A DNA stretch of 64,000 nucleotides from VBAS01 sp964508655. Lineage in GTDB: Bacteria; Bacteroidota; Bacteroidia; Chitinophagales; Chitinophagaceae. The notes below the pieces were generated by a model that was given only the letters and a program-made list of their open reading frames with translations, made no database searches and was not told the DNA's origin. The DNA lies in NCBI GenBank assembly GCA_964508655.1, contig CAZDUO010000008.1, positions 1 to 64,000 of the forward strand. The letters run 5' to 3'. Below, piece by piece: positions 43,271-51,309 of the stretch; the first letter of the stretch is position 1; each line of letters opens with the position of its first letter. Made by a program: the position numbers and the translations under genes.

Positions 43271-44245
43271 TTAGCTGAACAATCCGCCTTTCTTCAGGGA
43301 TCTTACACCTTCGCCAATTTTGAAGCCATTATGATAAACCTGGATTTTATAATCACCGGTCTGGTATTTTTCAAGATACAGGGGTAACTGCACATTTTGG
43401 CGGGTGCCGGGTTCATAATTCACTGTAAGCTTGGAGGTAAATGTTTTATCGCCATCCACACGGGTGGCAAGTGTACCGCCACCTGTAGTTTCATTGGAAA
43501 TCACTTTTCCGTCAGGAGCAGTAACCATGATATACATATCGGCCGGGCCGCTTTTTGCAATCCTGTTTTCCACATCAAATGATACAACAAGTTTATCCAC
43601 CCTTTTGGCTGTAGAAGTTTCTTTTTCTTTACCGTTTTTCTTTTCATTCACTGGTACAATCTGGATATTGCTGGCGCTGAATGTAGAGCCTACATCCACC
43701 GTCTCTTCCAGCACTTTTTTCTCTGATTGAGTTGTAGCAAGGTTGGTTTCCAGGGTTTGTTTTTCCGTGGTAAGCTGGGTGTTAGCCGCTGTCAGTTGCT
43801 GATTTTCACCAGTAAGCCGGGCTACTTCTGCTTCCAGGTTGCTGATTTTATCACTTAGCTCAGCAATTTTTTGCTTGGCAAGGTTCAGTTCTTCCTGGCT
43901 TGCATTCCTCTTTTTCAGTATGGAGCCAATTTCGCCTTTCAGTTTTGAAATTTCTGTTTGCTTGCCTGTCAGTTTTCCCTGCAGGTCATTGTTGGCAACG
44001 GTAACCGAGTCGTAATTCTTAAGGGCAAAATCGTAAAGCACCTGGATAGAATCACGCTGGCTCATATAATGAACTCCCTCCTCGGTTTTTTGTGCGATTT
44101 CTTTGTCGGTTTTGTTTTTGTTCAGTAGCAAATAAGCCCAGGTGCCAAGCAGGGCCACGGCCAGCAGGCCGATAACGATGTTTTTTGAATTACTTCTTGG
44201 TGCCTGGTTTTCGGGAGATGCCGAAGGATAATTAGTGTTTGTCAT
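43271..44245 (-). CDS. Membrane-anchored coiled-coil protein (paralogue 2)
   Basis: A 324-residue protein with a short polar N-terminus, a membrane helix ('NIVIGLLAVALLGTWAYLLL', about 22-41), a coiled coil (about 80-185, 'KQKIAELSDKISNLEAEVARLTGENQQLTAANTQLTTEKQTLETNL') and a C-terminal beta domain ('VSFDVENRIAKSGPADMYIMVTAPDGKVISNETTGGGTLATRVDGDKTFTSKLTVNYEPG', ending 'GDYKIQVYHNGFKIGEGVRSL'). The end matches the neighbouring paralogue. It has its own terminator. Function unknown. Confidence 0.78.
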   Translation of the reverse strand: MTNTNYPSASPENQAPRSNSKNIVIGLLAVALLGTWAYLLLNKNKTDKEIAQKTEEGVHYMSQRDSIQVLYDFALKNYDSVTVANNDLQGKLTGKQTEISKLKGEIGSILKKRNASQEELNLAKQKIAELSDKISNLEAEVARLTGENQQLTAANTQLTTEKQTLETNLATTQSEKKVLEETVDVGSTFSASNIQIVPVNEKKNGKEKETSTAKRVDKLVVSFDVENRIAKSGPADMYIMVTAPDGKVISNETTGGGTLATRVDGDKTFTSKLTVNYEPGTRQNVQLPLYLEKYQTGDYKIQVYHNGFKIGEGVRSLKKGGLFS

Positions 44246-44441
44246 TTTAGTGTTTTTTAAATATCAGATTTTTAAAAACTGAATAAGTACAAAAATAGAT
44301 TAGCTTACAGGTTGAGAAAGGTAATTGTTAATCACATGTCCACATCAAAGAAAAATCATGCCAAAATAATTCACCAGGGCGGCGAAAAATTGTCAATAAC
44401 TAATCTTGCAGAAGCTCTGAAGGCCTGTAATTTAGCAGCTT

Positions 44442-45443
44442 ATGTCGTACGAAAAAATAATCGCTGATTGGGAAAAAAAAGTTTTCAAACCTGTGTACTG
44501 GCTCGAAGGGGATGAGGAATACTTTATAGACAAAGTAATGAAGTATGCCGAGCAGCGGATTTTGAGTGAAAGCGAGGCCGGTTTTAACCTGACTATTTTT
44601 TACGGTAAAGATGCCGCCTGGCCCGATGTTATTAATGCATGCAGGCGTTATCCCATGTTTTCCGAACGACAGGTTGTATTGCTGAAGGAAGCCCAGCAGA
44701 TGAAAGACCTCGATAAGCTGGAGCCCTATGTTGAAAACCCGCTTACTTCCACGGTGCTGGTGGTGGCCTATAAAGAAAAAAAGGTGGATGGCCGTACAAA
44801 ATTTGCCCGGTTACTGAAAGAAAAGGGAGTAGTACTGACTACCAAAAAAATTTATGATGACAAACTGCCGCAATGGACGGATGAGATGATTAAAAACCGG
44901 GGTTTTGAAATCACCCGAAAAGCATTGATGCTGCTGGTAGATCATATTGGCAACGACCTGAACCGGATTGAAAACGAAGTGGAGAAAATACTGGTTAACC
45001 TGGGAAAGCGAACCACCATTAATGAAACCGACATTGAAGAATACATCGGCATCAGCAAAGATTTTAATGTGTTTGAGCTTCAAAAAGCCCTGGCTGAAAA
45101 AAACCTGGCCCGCTGTGCCCGCATCATCCAGTATTTTGAAGCCAACCCGAAAGCGGCGCCTATCCAGTACATACTACCTTCGCTGTATGGTTTTTTCAGC
45201 AAGCTGTATATGATATATGGTATTAGCAGCCGTAATGACAAAACAGTGGCTGCAACACTGAATATTAACCCGTATTTTGTAAATGATTACCTGCAGGCAG
45301 CCCAGCTCTATAGTTTTCCTGAAGTAGAAAAAGCGCTGTTATTGTTGAATCACTATAACCTGCGTTCGGTTGGAGTTAATGACACTGGTACGGAAGATGC
45401 CTCCCTGCTGAAAGAAATGGTGTTTAAAATACTGAATAACTAA
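44442..45443 (+). CDS. holA: DNA polymerase III subunit delta
   Basis: A soluble 333-residue clamp-loader subunit: 'KPVYWLEGDEEYFIDKVMKYAEQ' (N-terminal AAA-like domain), 'SERQVVLLKEAQQMKDLDKLEPYVENPLTSTVLVVAYKEKKVDGRTKFARLLKEKGVVL', 'GNDLNRIENEVEKILVNLGKRTTINETDIEEYIG' and the C-terminal collar helices ('NINPYFVNDYLQAAQLYSF'). It opens the sliding clamp during loading. A TAATTTAG box ends 7 bases before the start, with CTTG about 19 bases further up, a near-consensus promoter. Confidence 0.93.
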   Translation: MSYEKIIADWEKKVFKPVYWLEGDEEYFIDKVMKYAEQRILSESEAGFNLTIFYGKDAAWPDVINACRRYPMFSERQVVLLKEAQQMKDLDKLEPYVENPLTSTVLVVAYKEKKVDGRTKFARLLKEKGVVLTTKKIYDDKLPQWTDEMIKNRGFEITRKALMLLVDHIGNDLNRIENEVEKILVNLGKRTTINETDIEEYIGISKDFNVFELQKALAEKNLARCARIIQYFEANPKAAPIQYILPSLYGFFSKLYMIYGISSRNDKTVAATLNINPYFVNDYLQAAQLYSFPEVEKALLLLNHYNLRSVGVNDTGTEDASLLKEMVFKILNN

Positions 45444-45537
45444 ACCCGCAGATTGCACCAAAAAGCTTTTCTTTGCGTTCCTAATATTAAAAGCAATTCC
45501 AGCCTGGTAAAAGGCATCTCATTTTAAACTTTATTTC

Positions 45538-46320
45538 ATGAAAAAAATCACCTTCTTTTTTTGCTTATTCATTTTAGTGTTTGTTTCCGGCTGTTTCGAT
45601 ATCACACAGGAGTCTACCATAAATGAAGATGGAAGTGGTGTGATTGTAAATAAAACTGACATGAGCGGCCTGCTCGGAATGATGAAAATGATGGGTGGCG
45701 ACGATATGAATAAGAAAGATGACATTATAAAAGATTCCATCATTTCACTTTCATTTCTGAAAGACAGCCTGCCGGGGCTTGATGAAAAAGAAAAGGCCCT
45801 GCTGGAAATCGCCACGCTGAACACAATACTGAATACCGCCGATGAAAAGCTTGAAATTATTTTCCGTTTCCCTTACAATGAGCCAGCCGACATGCAGCGG
45901 GTAACTGGTTTGCTGGCAAAAGCATGGCCGAAAGCCTTAGAATCGCAAATACAGGCGCTGGTACCTGATGAAGGCGCCGGTAATCCCCTGGACTTAGGTG
46001 GCCCCGGCTACAAAGAAGCAGAATCGAATATGGAAAATTACTTTATTAATATAAATGAAAACGGAAAGCTGAGCCGGAAAATAAATAAGGAAAAATATGA
46101 ACAGCTGAAAGATGACCGGGGAATGAAAGCCCTGCAGGAAATAAGCCAGATGGGCTCTCCCATGACCCTGCAAACCATTTACAACCTGCCCCGCCCGGTA
46201 ATAAAAGCGGAAGGTAAAGGAGTGAAACTATCTGATGATAAGAAAAAGGTGACCATCAGCGCCACGATTGATGATCTTTTTGATGATCCCTCGAAATTTG
46301 AATACGAGATTGAATATTGA
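45538..46320 (+). CDS. Lipoprotein of unknown function
   Basis: A 260-residue protein with a lipobox (MKKITFFFCLFILVFVSGC, Cys19). The mature part starts 'FDITQESTINEDGSGVIVNKTDMSGL', a beta-style opening also seen in bacterial LppM-like lipoproteins. It is otherwise charged and helical ('KKDDIIKDSIISLSFLKDSLPGLDEKEKALLEIATLN'). A Met-rich stretch 'LGMMKMMGGDDM' is notable. No enzyme motif. It stands alone between holA and ribF, convergent with ribF. Confidence 0.8.
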   Translation: MKKITFFFCLFILVFVSGCFDITQESTINEDGSGVIVNKTDMSGLLGMMKMMGGDDMNKKDDIIKDSIISLSFLKDSLPGLDEKEKALLEIATLNTILNTADEKLEIIFRFPYNEPADMQRVTGLLAKAWPKALESQIQALVPDEGAGNPLDLGGPGYKEAESNMENYFININENGKLSRKINKEKYEQLKDDRGMKALQEISQMGSPMTLQTIYNLPRPVIKAEGKGVKLSDDKKKVTISATIDDLFDDPSKFEYEIEY

Positions 46321-46338
46321 TGACAGGCGGTTGATATC

Positions 46339-47373
46339 TTATAGTACTTTCAGGCTTTCTTCCCTGTCTTTGCCAATCTGCGTAGCCAGTTCTGCAAGCG
46401 AATTGAATTTCGCTTCGGCCCTGAGAAATTTTTTTACATACACACGAAGCGACTGCCCGTACAATTCCCTTTCAAAATCAAAAATATTTACCTCAATTAC
46501 TCTTTTTTTCCCATCCACCGTGGGGCGAAAGCCAATGCTCATCATGCCTTTTAGAACTAAAGCCGGAAGCCGGAAGCCTGATGCCGGATTGTTAATATCC
46601 AAAGCCTGATACTTTATCCCTGACTCCGGATTTCCGATTTCCAACTTCTGACCTCTGACTTCCGGTTTCTTACCTCTGACCTCCACATATACAGCATAAA
46701 TACCGTCGCCGGGTATAATTTTTTCATCATGGCTGATTTTAAGATTGGCGGTAGGGTAGCCGAGCTGTCGTCCCATTTTATTGCCATGCACCACTTCGCC
46801 TTCAAAAAAAAATTCATAGCCCAGCAGCTTGTTGGCAGTTTCAATATCGTGATGAAGGATGGCCTGGCGGACATTGGTAGAACTGATGGCAATTTCATGC
46901 AGGATGTGTTTGGGAATTTCTTTCAGCTGGAAGTTATAAAGAGGCGCCAGTTTTTCAAGCAGGCGGTAATCGCCCATCCGTTCCCTGCCAAAGCGGTGAT
47001 CGTAACCGATAATGACGGTATGCGGATGAAACTTCTCCACCAGGAAATCCCGCACATAATCTTCGGCGGGCTGGTTGGCAAAGGCATCCGTAAATGGAAC
47101 CACCACAAGGTGATCAATGCCCAGCCCGGCCAGCAGGGCGGTTTTTTCTTCCAGCGTATTGATGAGCCGCACTCCAAGAATGGCCGAAGAAATCACTTTT
47201 CGTGGATGCGGATGAAAAGTAATGATGACCGATTCGCCGCTGATGCGCCAGGCTTCGTCACGCAGCTTTTTTATTATTTGCCGGTGGCCCATATGCACGC
47301 CATCAAAAGTGCCGATGGTGACCACGGCGTTGTGAAAGCGGGGTAGTCGTTCAATGTCGGTATGGACTTGCAT
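46339..47373 (-). CDS. ribF: Bifunctional riboflavin kinase/FAD synthetase, with repeat-derived insertion
   Basis: A 344-residue protein from the ATG at 47373 that makes FMN and then FAD. The FAD-synthetase half has 'VVTIGTFDGVHMGHRQIIKKL', 'GYDHRFGRERMGD' and 'ISSTNVRQAILHHDIETANKLLGYEF'. The riboflavin-kinase half has 'GRQLGYPTANLKI' and 'MMSIGFRPTVDG'. Between them, after 'GDGIYAVYVEV', about 40 residues ('RGKKPEVRGQKLEIGNPESG' onward to 'FRLPAL') are translated from 17 degenerate heptamers (46562-46680). Normal RibF is about 305-310 residues, so the insert accounts for the excess. It lies in the kinase domain between the PTAN and RPT motifs. Confidence 0.95.
   Translation of the reverse strand: MQVHTDIERLPRFHNAVVTIGTFDGVHMGHRQIIKKLRDEAWRISGESVIITFHPHPRKVISSAILGVRLINTLEEKTALLAGLGIDHLVVVPFTDAFANQPAEDYVRDFLVEKFHPHTVIIGYDHRFGRERMGDYRLLEKLAPLYNFQLKEIPKHILHEIAISSTNVRQAILHHDIETANKLLGYEFFFEGEVVHGNKMGRQLGYPTANLKISHDEKIIPGDGIYAVYVEVRGKKPEVRGQKLEIGNPESGIKYQALDINNPASGFRLPALVLKGMMSIGFRPTVDGKKRVIEVNIFDFERELYGQSLRVYVKKFLRAEAKFNSLAELATQIGKDREESLKVL
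46562..46680. repeat. Period-7 array of 17 units inside ribF
   Basis: Seventeen heptamers in exact register, for example gccggaa, gccggaa, gcctgat, gccggat ... ttctgac, ctctgac, ttccggt, ttcttac, ctctgac. It contains no stop in the ribF frame. Confidence 0.9.
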
Positions 47374-47382
47374 AATGTCGTG

Positions 47383-47390
47383 CAAATATA
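47383..47390 (-). promoter_or_regulatory. ribF -7 box (TATATTTG on the minus strand)
   Basis: CAAATATA on the plus strand is a perfect reverse TAnnTTTG. It ends 9 bases from the ribF ATG; no clear -33 element. Confidence 0.5.
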
Positions 47391-47446
47391 AACCCCCATC
47401 CCCTAAAGGGTGAGGGTAAATTCAAAATGCTTCCATGTTCATCACT

Positions 47447-47454
47447 TACATTTG
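47447..47454 (+). promoter_or_regulatory. purM -7 box (TACATTTG)
   Basis: A perfect TAnnTTTG match 20 bases before the purM ATG, divergent from the ribF box. No convincing -33 element. Confidence 0.5.
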
Positions 47455-47473
47455 TGCAGGCTAAAAAAGAAAA

Positions 47474-48700
47474 ATGAAAGAAATCAAAGTTTACAACTCC
47501 CTTTCAGGAGACGGTGGTAAGGGTTTATATTCCAAACGGGGCGTATCTGCTCAGAAAGAAGAAGTGCATGCAGCCACCAAAAATCTCGACAAGGGGCTTT
47601 ACCCAAATGCTTTTTGTAAAATTTATCCTGACATTTTGTGCGGCGATACCGATTGGGTAAATGTAATGCATGCTGACGGCGCCGGCACCAAATCGGCGCT
47701 TGCTTACCTGTACTGGAAAGAAACCGGCGACGTGAATGTATGGAAAGGAATAGCGCAGGATGCCATTGTGATGAACCTTGATGACCTGCTTTGTGTGGGC
47801 ATTTACAATACACTGCTTTTTTCCTCCACCATTGACAGAAATAAAAATCTCATCCCGGCAGAAGTACTGGAAGCTGTCATCAGTGGCACACAGGAGTTTT
47901 TTGATAAAATGAAAAACTTTGGTGTAAACATTACTTACATGGGTGGCGAAACCGCCGATGTGGGTGATGTGGTGCGAACCATAGCCGTGAATGGAACCAT
48001 GACAGCCCGCTGGCCCAACGCAAAACTGGTAACCAATGAAAAGATAATACCCGGCAATGTGATTGTGGGCCTCGCAGGCTTTGGGCAGGCGGGTTATGAA
48101 ACGCAATACAACAGCGGCATAGCCAGCAACGGGCTCACCAGTGCAAGACACGATATGCTGGAGAAAAAGTATAGCCTGGATTTTCCGGAGTCGTTTGACA
48201 ATTCATTGGAAGAATCGGTTGTGTACATGGGCCCATACCGGTTGAATGAAAATGTTCAATGTTCAATGAATAATGTTCAATTTTCAAGTACTGTTGGAAA
48301 GCTGCTTCTTAGTCCTACCCGAACTTTTGCGCCGGTAATGAAAGAACTGCTGGAAAATCATTTTGAAAAAATTCACGGGCTGGTGCATTGCAGCGGCGGC
48401 GGGCAAACCAAGTGCATGAAATATGTACCGGACAACGTACGCATAGTAAAAGACAATTTATTTGAGCCGCCGGTAGTATTCAAACTTATTCAGGCAGCCA
48501 GTGGTGCCGATGACCGGGAGATGTACCAGGTTTTCAATATGGGCACCCGGCTGGAGATTTATACTAATGAACCAAATGCCGCTTCCATCATCAGCGTGGC
48601 AAAAAGTTTTGGTGTGGATGCACGGGTTATCGGCAGGGTGGAGGCTGGTGTAAAGAAGGAACTGGTGATAAAAACTGAAAGAGGGCAACTCGTTTATTAA
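47474..48700 (+). CDS. purM: Phosphoribosylformylglycinamidine cyclo-ligase (AIR synthase)
   Basis: A 408-residue ATP-dependent enzyme closing the imidazole ring in purine synthesis. Markers: 'SGDGGKGLYSKRG' and 'HADGAGTKSALAYLYWKETGD' (ATP/phosphate loops), 'MNLDDLLCVGIYNTLLFSSTIDRNKNLIP', 'MGGETADVGDVVRTIAVNGTM' and 'LVHCSGGGQTKCMKYVPDNV'. This is the longer Bacteroidota form (normally about 390). Near residues 257-272 the text 'NENVQCSMNNVQFSS' is encoded by heptamer repeats (48253-48287) just before 'VGKLLLSPTRTFAPVMKELL' and looks inserted. Confidence 0.94.
   Translation: MKEIKVYNSLSGDGGKGLYSKRGVSAQKEEVHAATKNLDKGLYPNAFCKIYPDILCGDTDWVNVMHADGAGTKSALAYLYWKETGDVNVWKGIAQDAIVMNLDDLLCVGIYNTLLFSSTIDRNKNLIPAEVLEAVISGTQEFFDKMKNFGVNITYMGGETADVGDVVRTIAVNGTMTARWPNAKLVTNEKIIPGNVIVGLAGFGQAGYETQYNSGIASNGLTSARHDMLEKKYSLDFPESFDNSLEESVVYMGPYRLNENVQCSMNNVQFSSTVGKLLLSPTRTFAPVMKELLENHFEKIHGLVHCSGGGQTKCMKYVPDNVRIVKDNLFEPPVVFKLIQAASGADDREMYQVFNMGTRLEIYTNEPNAASIISVAKSFGVDARVIGRVEAGVKKELVIKTERGQLVY
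48253..48287. repeat. Period-7 array of 5 units inside purM
   Basis: tgttcaa, tgttcaa, tgaataa, tgttcaa and ttttcaa lie in register and are read in frame without a stop. Confidence 0.85.
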
Positions 48701-48711
48701 AGCTTTACTTG

Positions 48712-48740
48712 ATTTGCGTATTTGAATTTGGAATCTCAGT
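48712..48740. repeat. Short period-8 array between convergent genes
   Basis: atttgcgt, atttgaat and ttggaatc lie in register after the purM stop, running up to the opposite stop at 48736. Confidence 0.45.
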
Positions 48741-49413
48741 TTTTTGGGGGCTCTTTCACATCAAATATAGCGGCGCCGATTTCTTTCGCACCTCTTTTAC
48801 GGTAAATAGTAATAATTACTCTTCGCGGCTTATTTACTTTCACTGCGTATTCATTGCCGTCGATATAAGTTATCGTTCCCTGGCTGATGCTTACATCAAG
48901 ATTTTCGTTTTTTATTTTATCCACTTTTATCACCACATAAGTTTCTCTGCCTGTATAAAACACATGATCATTTTTGAGTGAAATTTCAAAACCATCGGCT
49001 GCAACAACAAAGGTGACGGGTTGTTTTCGATAAGCTTTTACGGTACGGCCGTTTTGGCTGGCCGGTACCCATTGCGGACCTTTACTAATAATTTTGATTA
49101 CTTCTTCTTCCATACCATAGCCATGATTGGTCAATGCCTTTACATTGGAAATATTTCCTTCCTTATCCACTATAAATTGTATAAATACAGTATAAGTTCC
49201 TGCCGGGGCGCCATGATCAACCGGAACATTTGCATTCAGTTTTTTTTCAAGGTATTTTCTCCATTCTCTATCGCCGCCGGGAAATCTGGCTTCAATATCT
49301 ACCTTTTCAAAAATCCTTTCAACACCGCTGCTGTCAACCGCAACTACCGTTCCCTGGCCAGCTGCATTTTGAAAAAACAAAAACCCAAAGGCGAGTATGA
49401 TAATAATTTTCAT
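48736..49413 (-). CDS. Secreted TonB-C domain protein fused to a GldM-like domain
   Basis: A 225-residue protein with a signal peptide (MKIIIILAFGFLFFQNAAGQ). Residues ~40-140 are a TonB C-terminal domain of the Bacteroidota type ('ARFPGGDREWRKYLEKKLN', 'GTYTVFIQFIVDKEGNISNVKAL', 'EVIKIISKGPQWVPASQNGRTVKAYRKQPVTF'). Residues ~145-225 look like the beta domains of GldM ('HVFYTGRETYVVIKVDKIKNENLDVSISQGTITYIDGNEYAVKVNKPRRVIITIYRK', ending 'GAAIFDVKEPPKN'). There is no membrane anchor or Pro-rich linker as in a true energy transducer. It may act as a periplasmic binding or assembly factor; the GldM link is by pattern only. Confidence 0.75.
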   Translation of the reverse strand: MKIIIILAFGFLFFQNAAGQGTVVAVDSSGVERIFEKVDIEARFPGGDREWRKYLEKKLNANVPVDHGAPAGTYTVFIQFIVDKEGNISNVKALTNHGYGMEEEVIKIISKGPQWVPASQNGRTVKAYRKQPVTFVVAADGFEISLKNDHVFYTGRETYVVIKVDKIKNENLDVSISQGTITYIDGNEYAVKVNKPRRVIITIYRKRGAKEIGAAIFDVKEPPKN

Positions 49414-49511
49414 GGGAGAAAAATTTTATGCCGCGATAAAATTATCCTTTTTTTTGATTTTTTAATCTTCTCCACAATACTTTCCCTTATTTTGCATCAA
49501 ACCCCGTTGGA

Positions 49512-50201
49512 ATGGCCGATAACATTATAGAACTGAGCCACGCAAATATTTACCAGGGTGATAACCCGATACTGCAGGATGTAAACCTGTCGGTGAAGAA
49601 AGGAGAATTTGTTTACCTGGTGGGCAAAACCGGCACCGGCAAATCAAGCCTGTTGAAAACGCTTTATGGTGAGTTGCCGCTGAAAGAAGGTGAAGGCCTG
49701 GTGAATGGTTTTGATTTGCGCAAGCTCGACTGGAAAAAAGTACCTTACCTGCGCCGCACCCTCGGTGTGGTGTTCCAGGATTTTCAACTGCTTACCGACC
49801 GCAACGTAAATGAAAACCTCCGCTTTGTGCTTACAGCCACCGGCTGGAAGGATAAAAAGCTGATGGATGAAAAAATAATGGATGTGCTGGACAAAGTGGG
49901 ACTGAAAGCCAAAGGTTTTAAAATGCCCTTTGAACTGAGCGGTGGCGAACAGCAGCGGGTGGATATTGCAAGAGCATTGCTCAACTCACCTAAAGTGATA
50001 CTGGCCGATGAACCGACGGGCAACCTTGACCCTGAAACATCGGATGAAATTATGAACCTGCTGATTCATATTGCCAGAGATTTTGGAACCACCGTGGTAA
50101 TGGCCTCGCATGATTATATCGTAGTGCAGAAATTTCCCGCCCGCATGATACGCACCGAAAGAGGGCGGGTGATAGACAACGCTACCATATCCATTGAATA
50201 A
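49512..50201 (+). CDS. ftsE: FtsE-like ABC transporter ATPase
   Basis: A 229-residue ATPase. Walker A is 'YLVGKTGTGKSSLLKTLYG', the Q-loop 'VVFQDFQLL', the signature 'ELSGGEQQRVDIARALL', Walker B 'VILADEPTGNLDPETSD' and the H-loop 'VMASHDY'. The wording ('DVNLSVKKGEFVYLVGKTGTGKSS', 'LPLKEGEGLVNGFDL') matches Bacteroidota FtsE, which with FtsX controls peptidoglycan hydrolases at division. No ftsX is in the window. The last 20 bases overlap the convergent glycosyltransferase end. Confidence 0.88.
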   Translation: MADNIIELSHANIYQGDNPILQDVNLSVKKGEFVYLVGKTGTGKSSLLKTLYGELPLKEGEGLVNGFDLRKLDWKKVPYLRRTLGVVFQDFQLLTDRNVNENLRFVLTATGWKDKKLMDEKIMDVLDKVGLKAKGFKMPFELSGGEQQRVDIARALLNSPKVILADEPTGNLDPETSDEIMNLLIHIARDFGTTVVMASHDYIVVQKFPARMIRTERGRVIDNATISIE

Positions 50202-51309
50202 GCCGGCGGGCATTTTTCCTGTTGTCAAAAATCTGCGGTAACAGGTTTTTTCTCAAAACAATTTCTTCTTCTGAAAAAAGTTGGCGATAAAGCTGTGCGG
50301 TGAGGGATGCAAAAGATGCGGCATTGGTACCGATGTGACAGGCCGGCTCCATACCCGTACCCTGTACAGCCGCATCGTTTACCACGCAATGCCTGCCGTT
50401 GTACAGCGCATTAATGAGTTTTAGTTTTACACCCGTTGTGTTAAATGAAGGCAGCACATGCACCTGCGCACTTGCAATCAGTTCATCCAGTTGCTCATCA
50501 TCGGGGTTGGCAACCAGGGTGCAGTTTTTATGCTTTTGAATTTTTGATATCAATCTCTTTGTCGGGTTTTTGCCGGCAATAAAAAAAGGAAGCCCGTTCA
50601 GGGAAAAAACTTTTTCCGTCAGCCATGCAGCGGCTTTTTCATTTTCTGCTACAGACAAATTTCCGTGATAAAGACAATAAGTGCCCAACCCTTCCCGGCA
50701 TTTAATTTCCGTATGCGGAATGAAAACCGGCAGGTAGCGGGTATCGGTTTTATCAAATTCCATTTTATAATAAACAGCATCATTGGCTGAAACGGCAATC
50801 ACCGGCAGGTTGGCAGGCAGCTTTTTTTCATAGCTCTGCAGAAAAATACTTTCATTCAGGAAATAAATTTTCCTGAACAGGTTGCGTTCACGCTGAAAAA
50901 GCTGGCTGTAGTAGAGGGACTCGACATTATGCAACCGCAGAAAAACTTTACGGCCGGCAGCAAGCAATGGCTTTAGAAAAGCAGTACAATGAATGCCCTC
51001 CATCAATACCGGGTGTTCATCCTTCAACAGGTTTTCCAGCAGCAAAGGATTGTTTCTCGATTTCACAATGTAAGGCATGTTGAGTGATAATCCCTGCCAG
51101 CCCCTGAAGCGTTTGTAATAGTTTACTTCTTCACAGTATTTATCCAGTTCTGGTTGAAATCCCCTGCCGTATTCGAAACAATGCAGTTTGATACTGATGC
51201 CTTCCGCATGAAGGGCTTTCAGTTTGTAAAATAAATCCACCACGCCGCCGTAATCGGCAGGCCACGGTACATCATGACTGATGATATGAAGTTTTTTCCC
51301 GTTATTCAT
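50182..51309 (-). CDS. Glycosyltransferase (GT-B type)
   Basis: A 375-residue cytoplasmic GT-B-fold protein: 'LHIISHDVPWPADYGGVVDLFYKLKALHAEGISIKLHCFEYG' at the N-terminus and, in the donor-binding half, 'YCLYHGNLSVAENEKAAAWLTEKVF', 'CTLVANPDDEQLDELIASAQVHVLPSFNTTGVKLKLINALYNGRHCVVND'. It is likely to add a sugar to a cell-surface glycan; donor and acceptor are unknown. It starts inside the end of the upstream glycosyltransferase (8-base overlap), so the two are translated as a coupled pair. Its end overlaps ftsE by 20 bases on the other strand. Confidence 0.88.
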   Translation of the reverse strand: MNNGKKLHIISHDVPWPADYGGVVDLFYKLKALHAEGISIKLHCFEYGRGFQPELDKYCEEVNYYKRFRGWQGLSLNMPYIVKSRNNPLLLENLLKDEHPVLMEGIHCTAFLKPLLAAGRKVFLRLHNVESLYYSQLFQRERNLFRKIYFLNESIFLQSYEKKLPANLPVIAVSANDAVYYKMEFDKTDTRYLPVFIPHTEIKCREGLGTYCLYHGNLSVAENEKAAAWLTEKVFSLNGLPFFIAGKNPTKRLISKIQKHKNCTLVANPDDEQLDELIASAQVHVLPSFNTTGVKLKLINALYNGRHCVVNDAAVQGTGMEPACHIGTNAASFASLTAQLYRQLFSEEEIVLRKNLLPQIFDNRKNARRLIQWIW

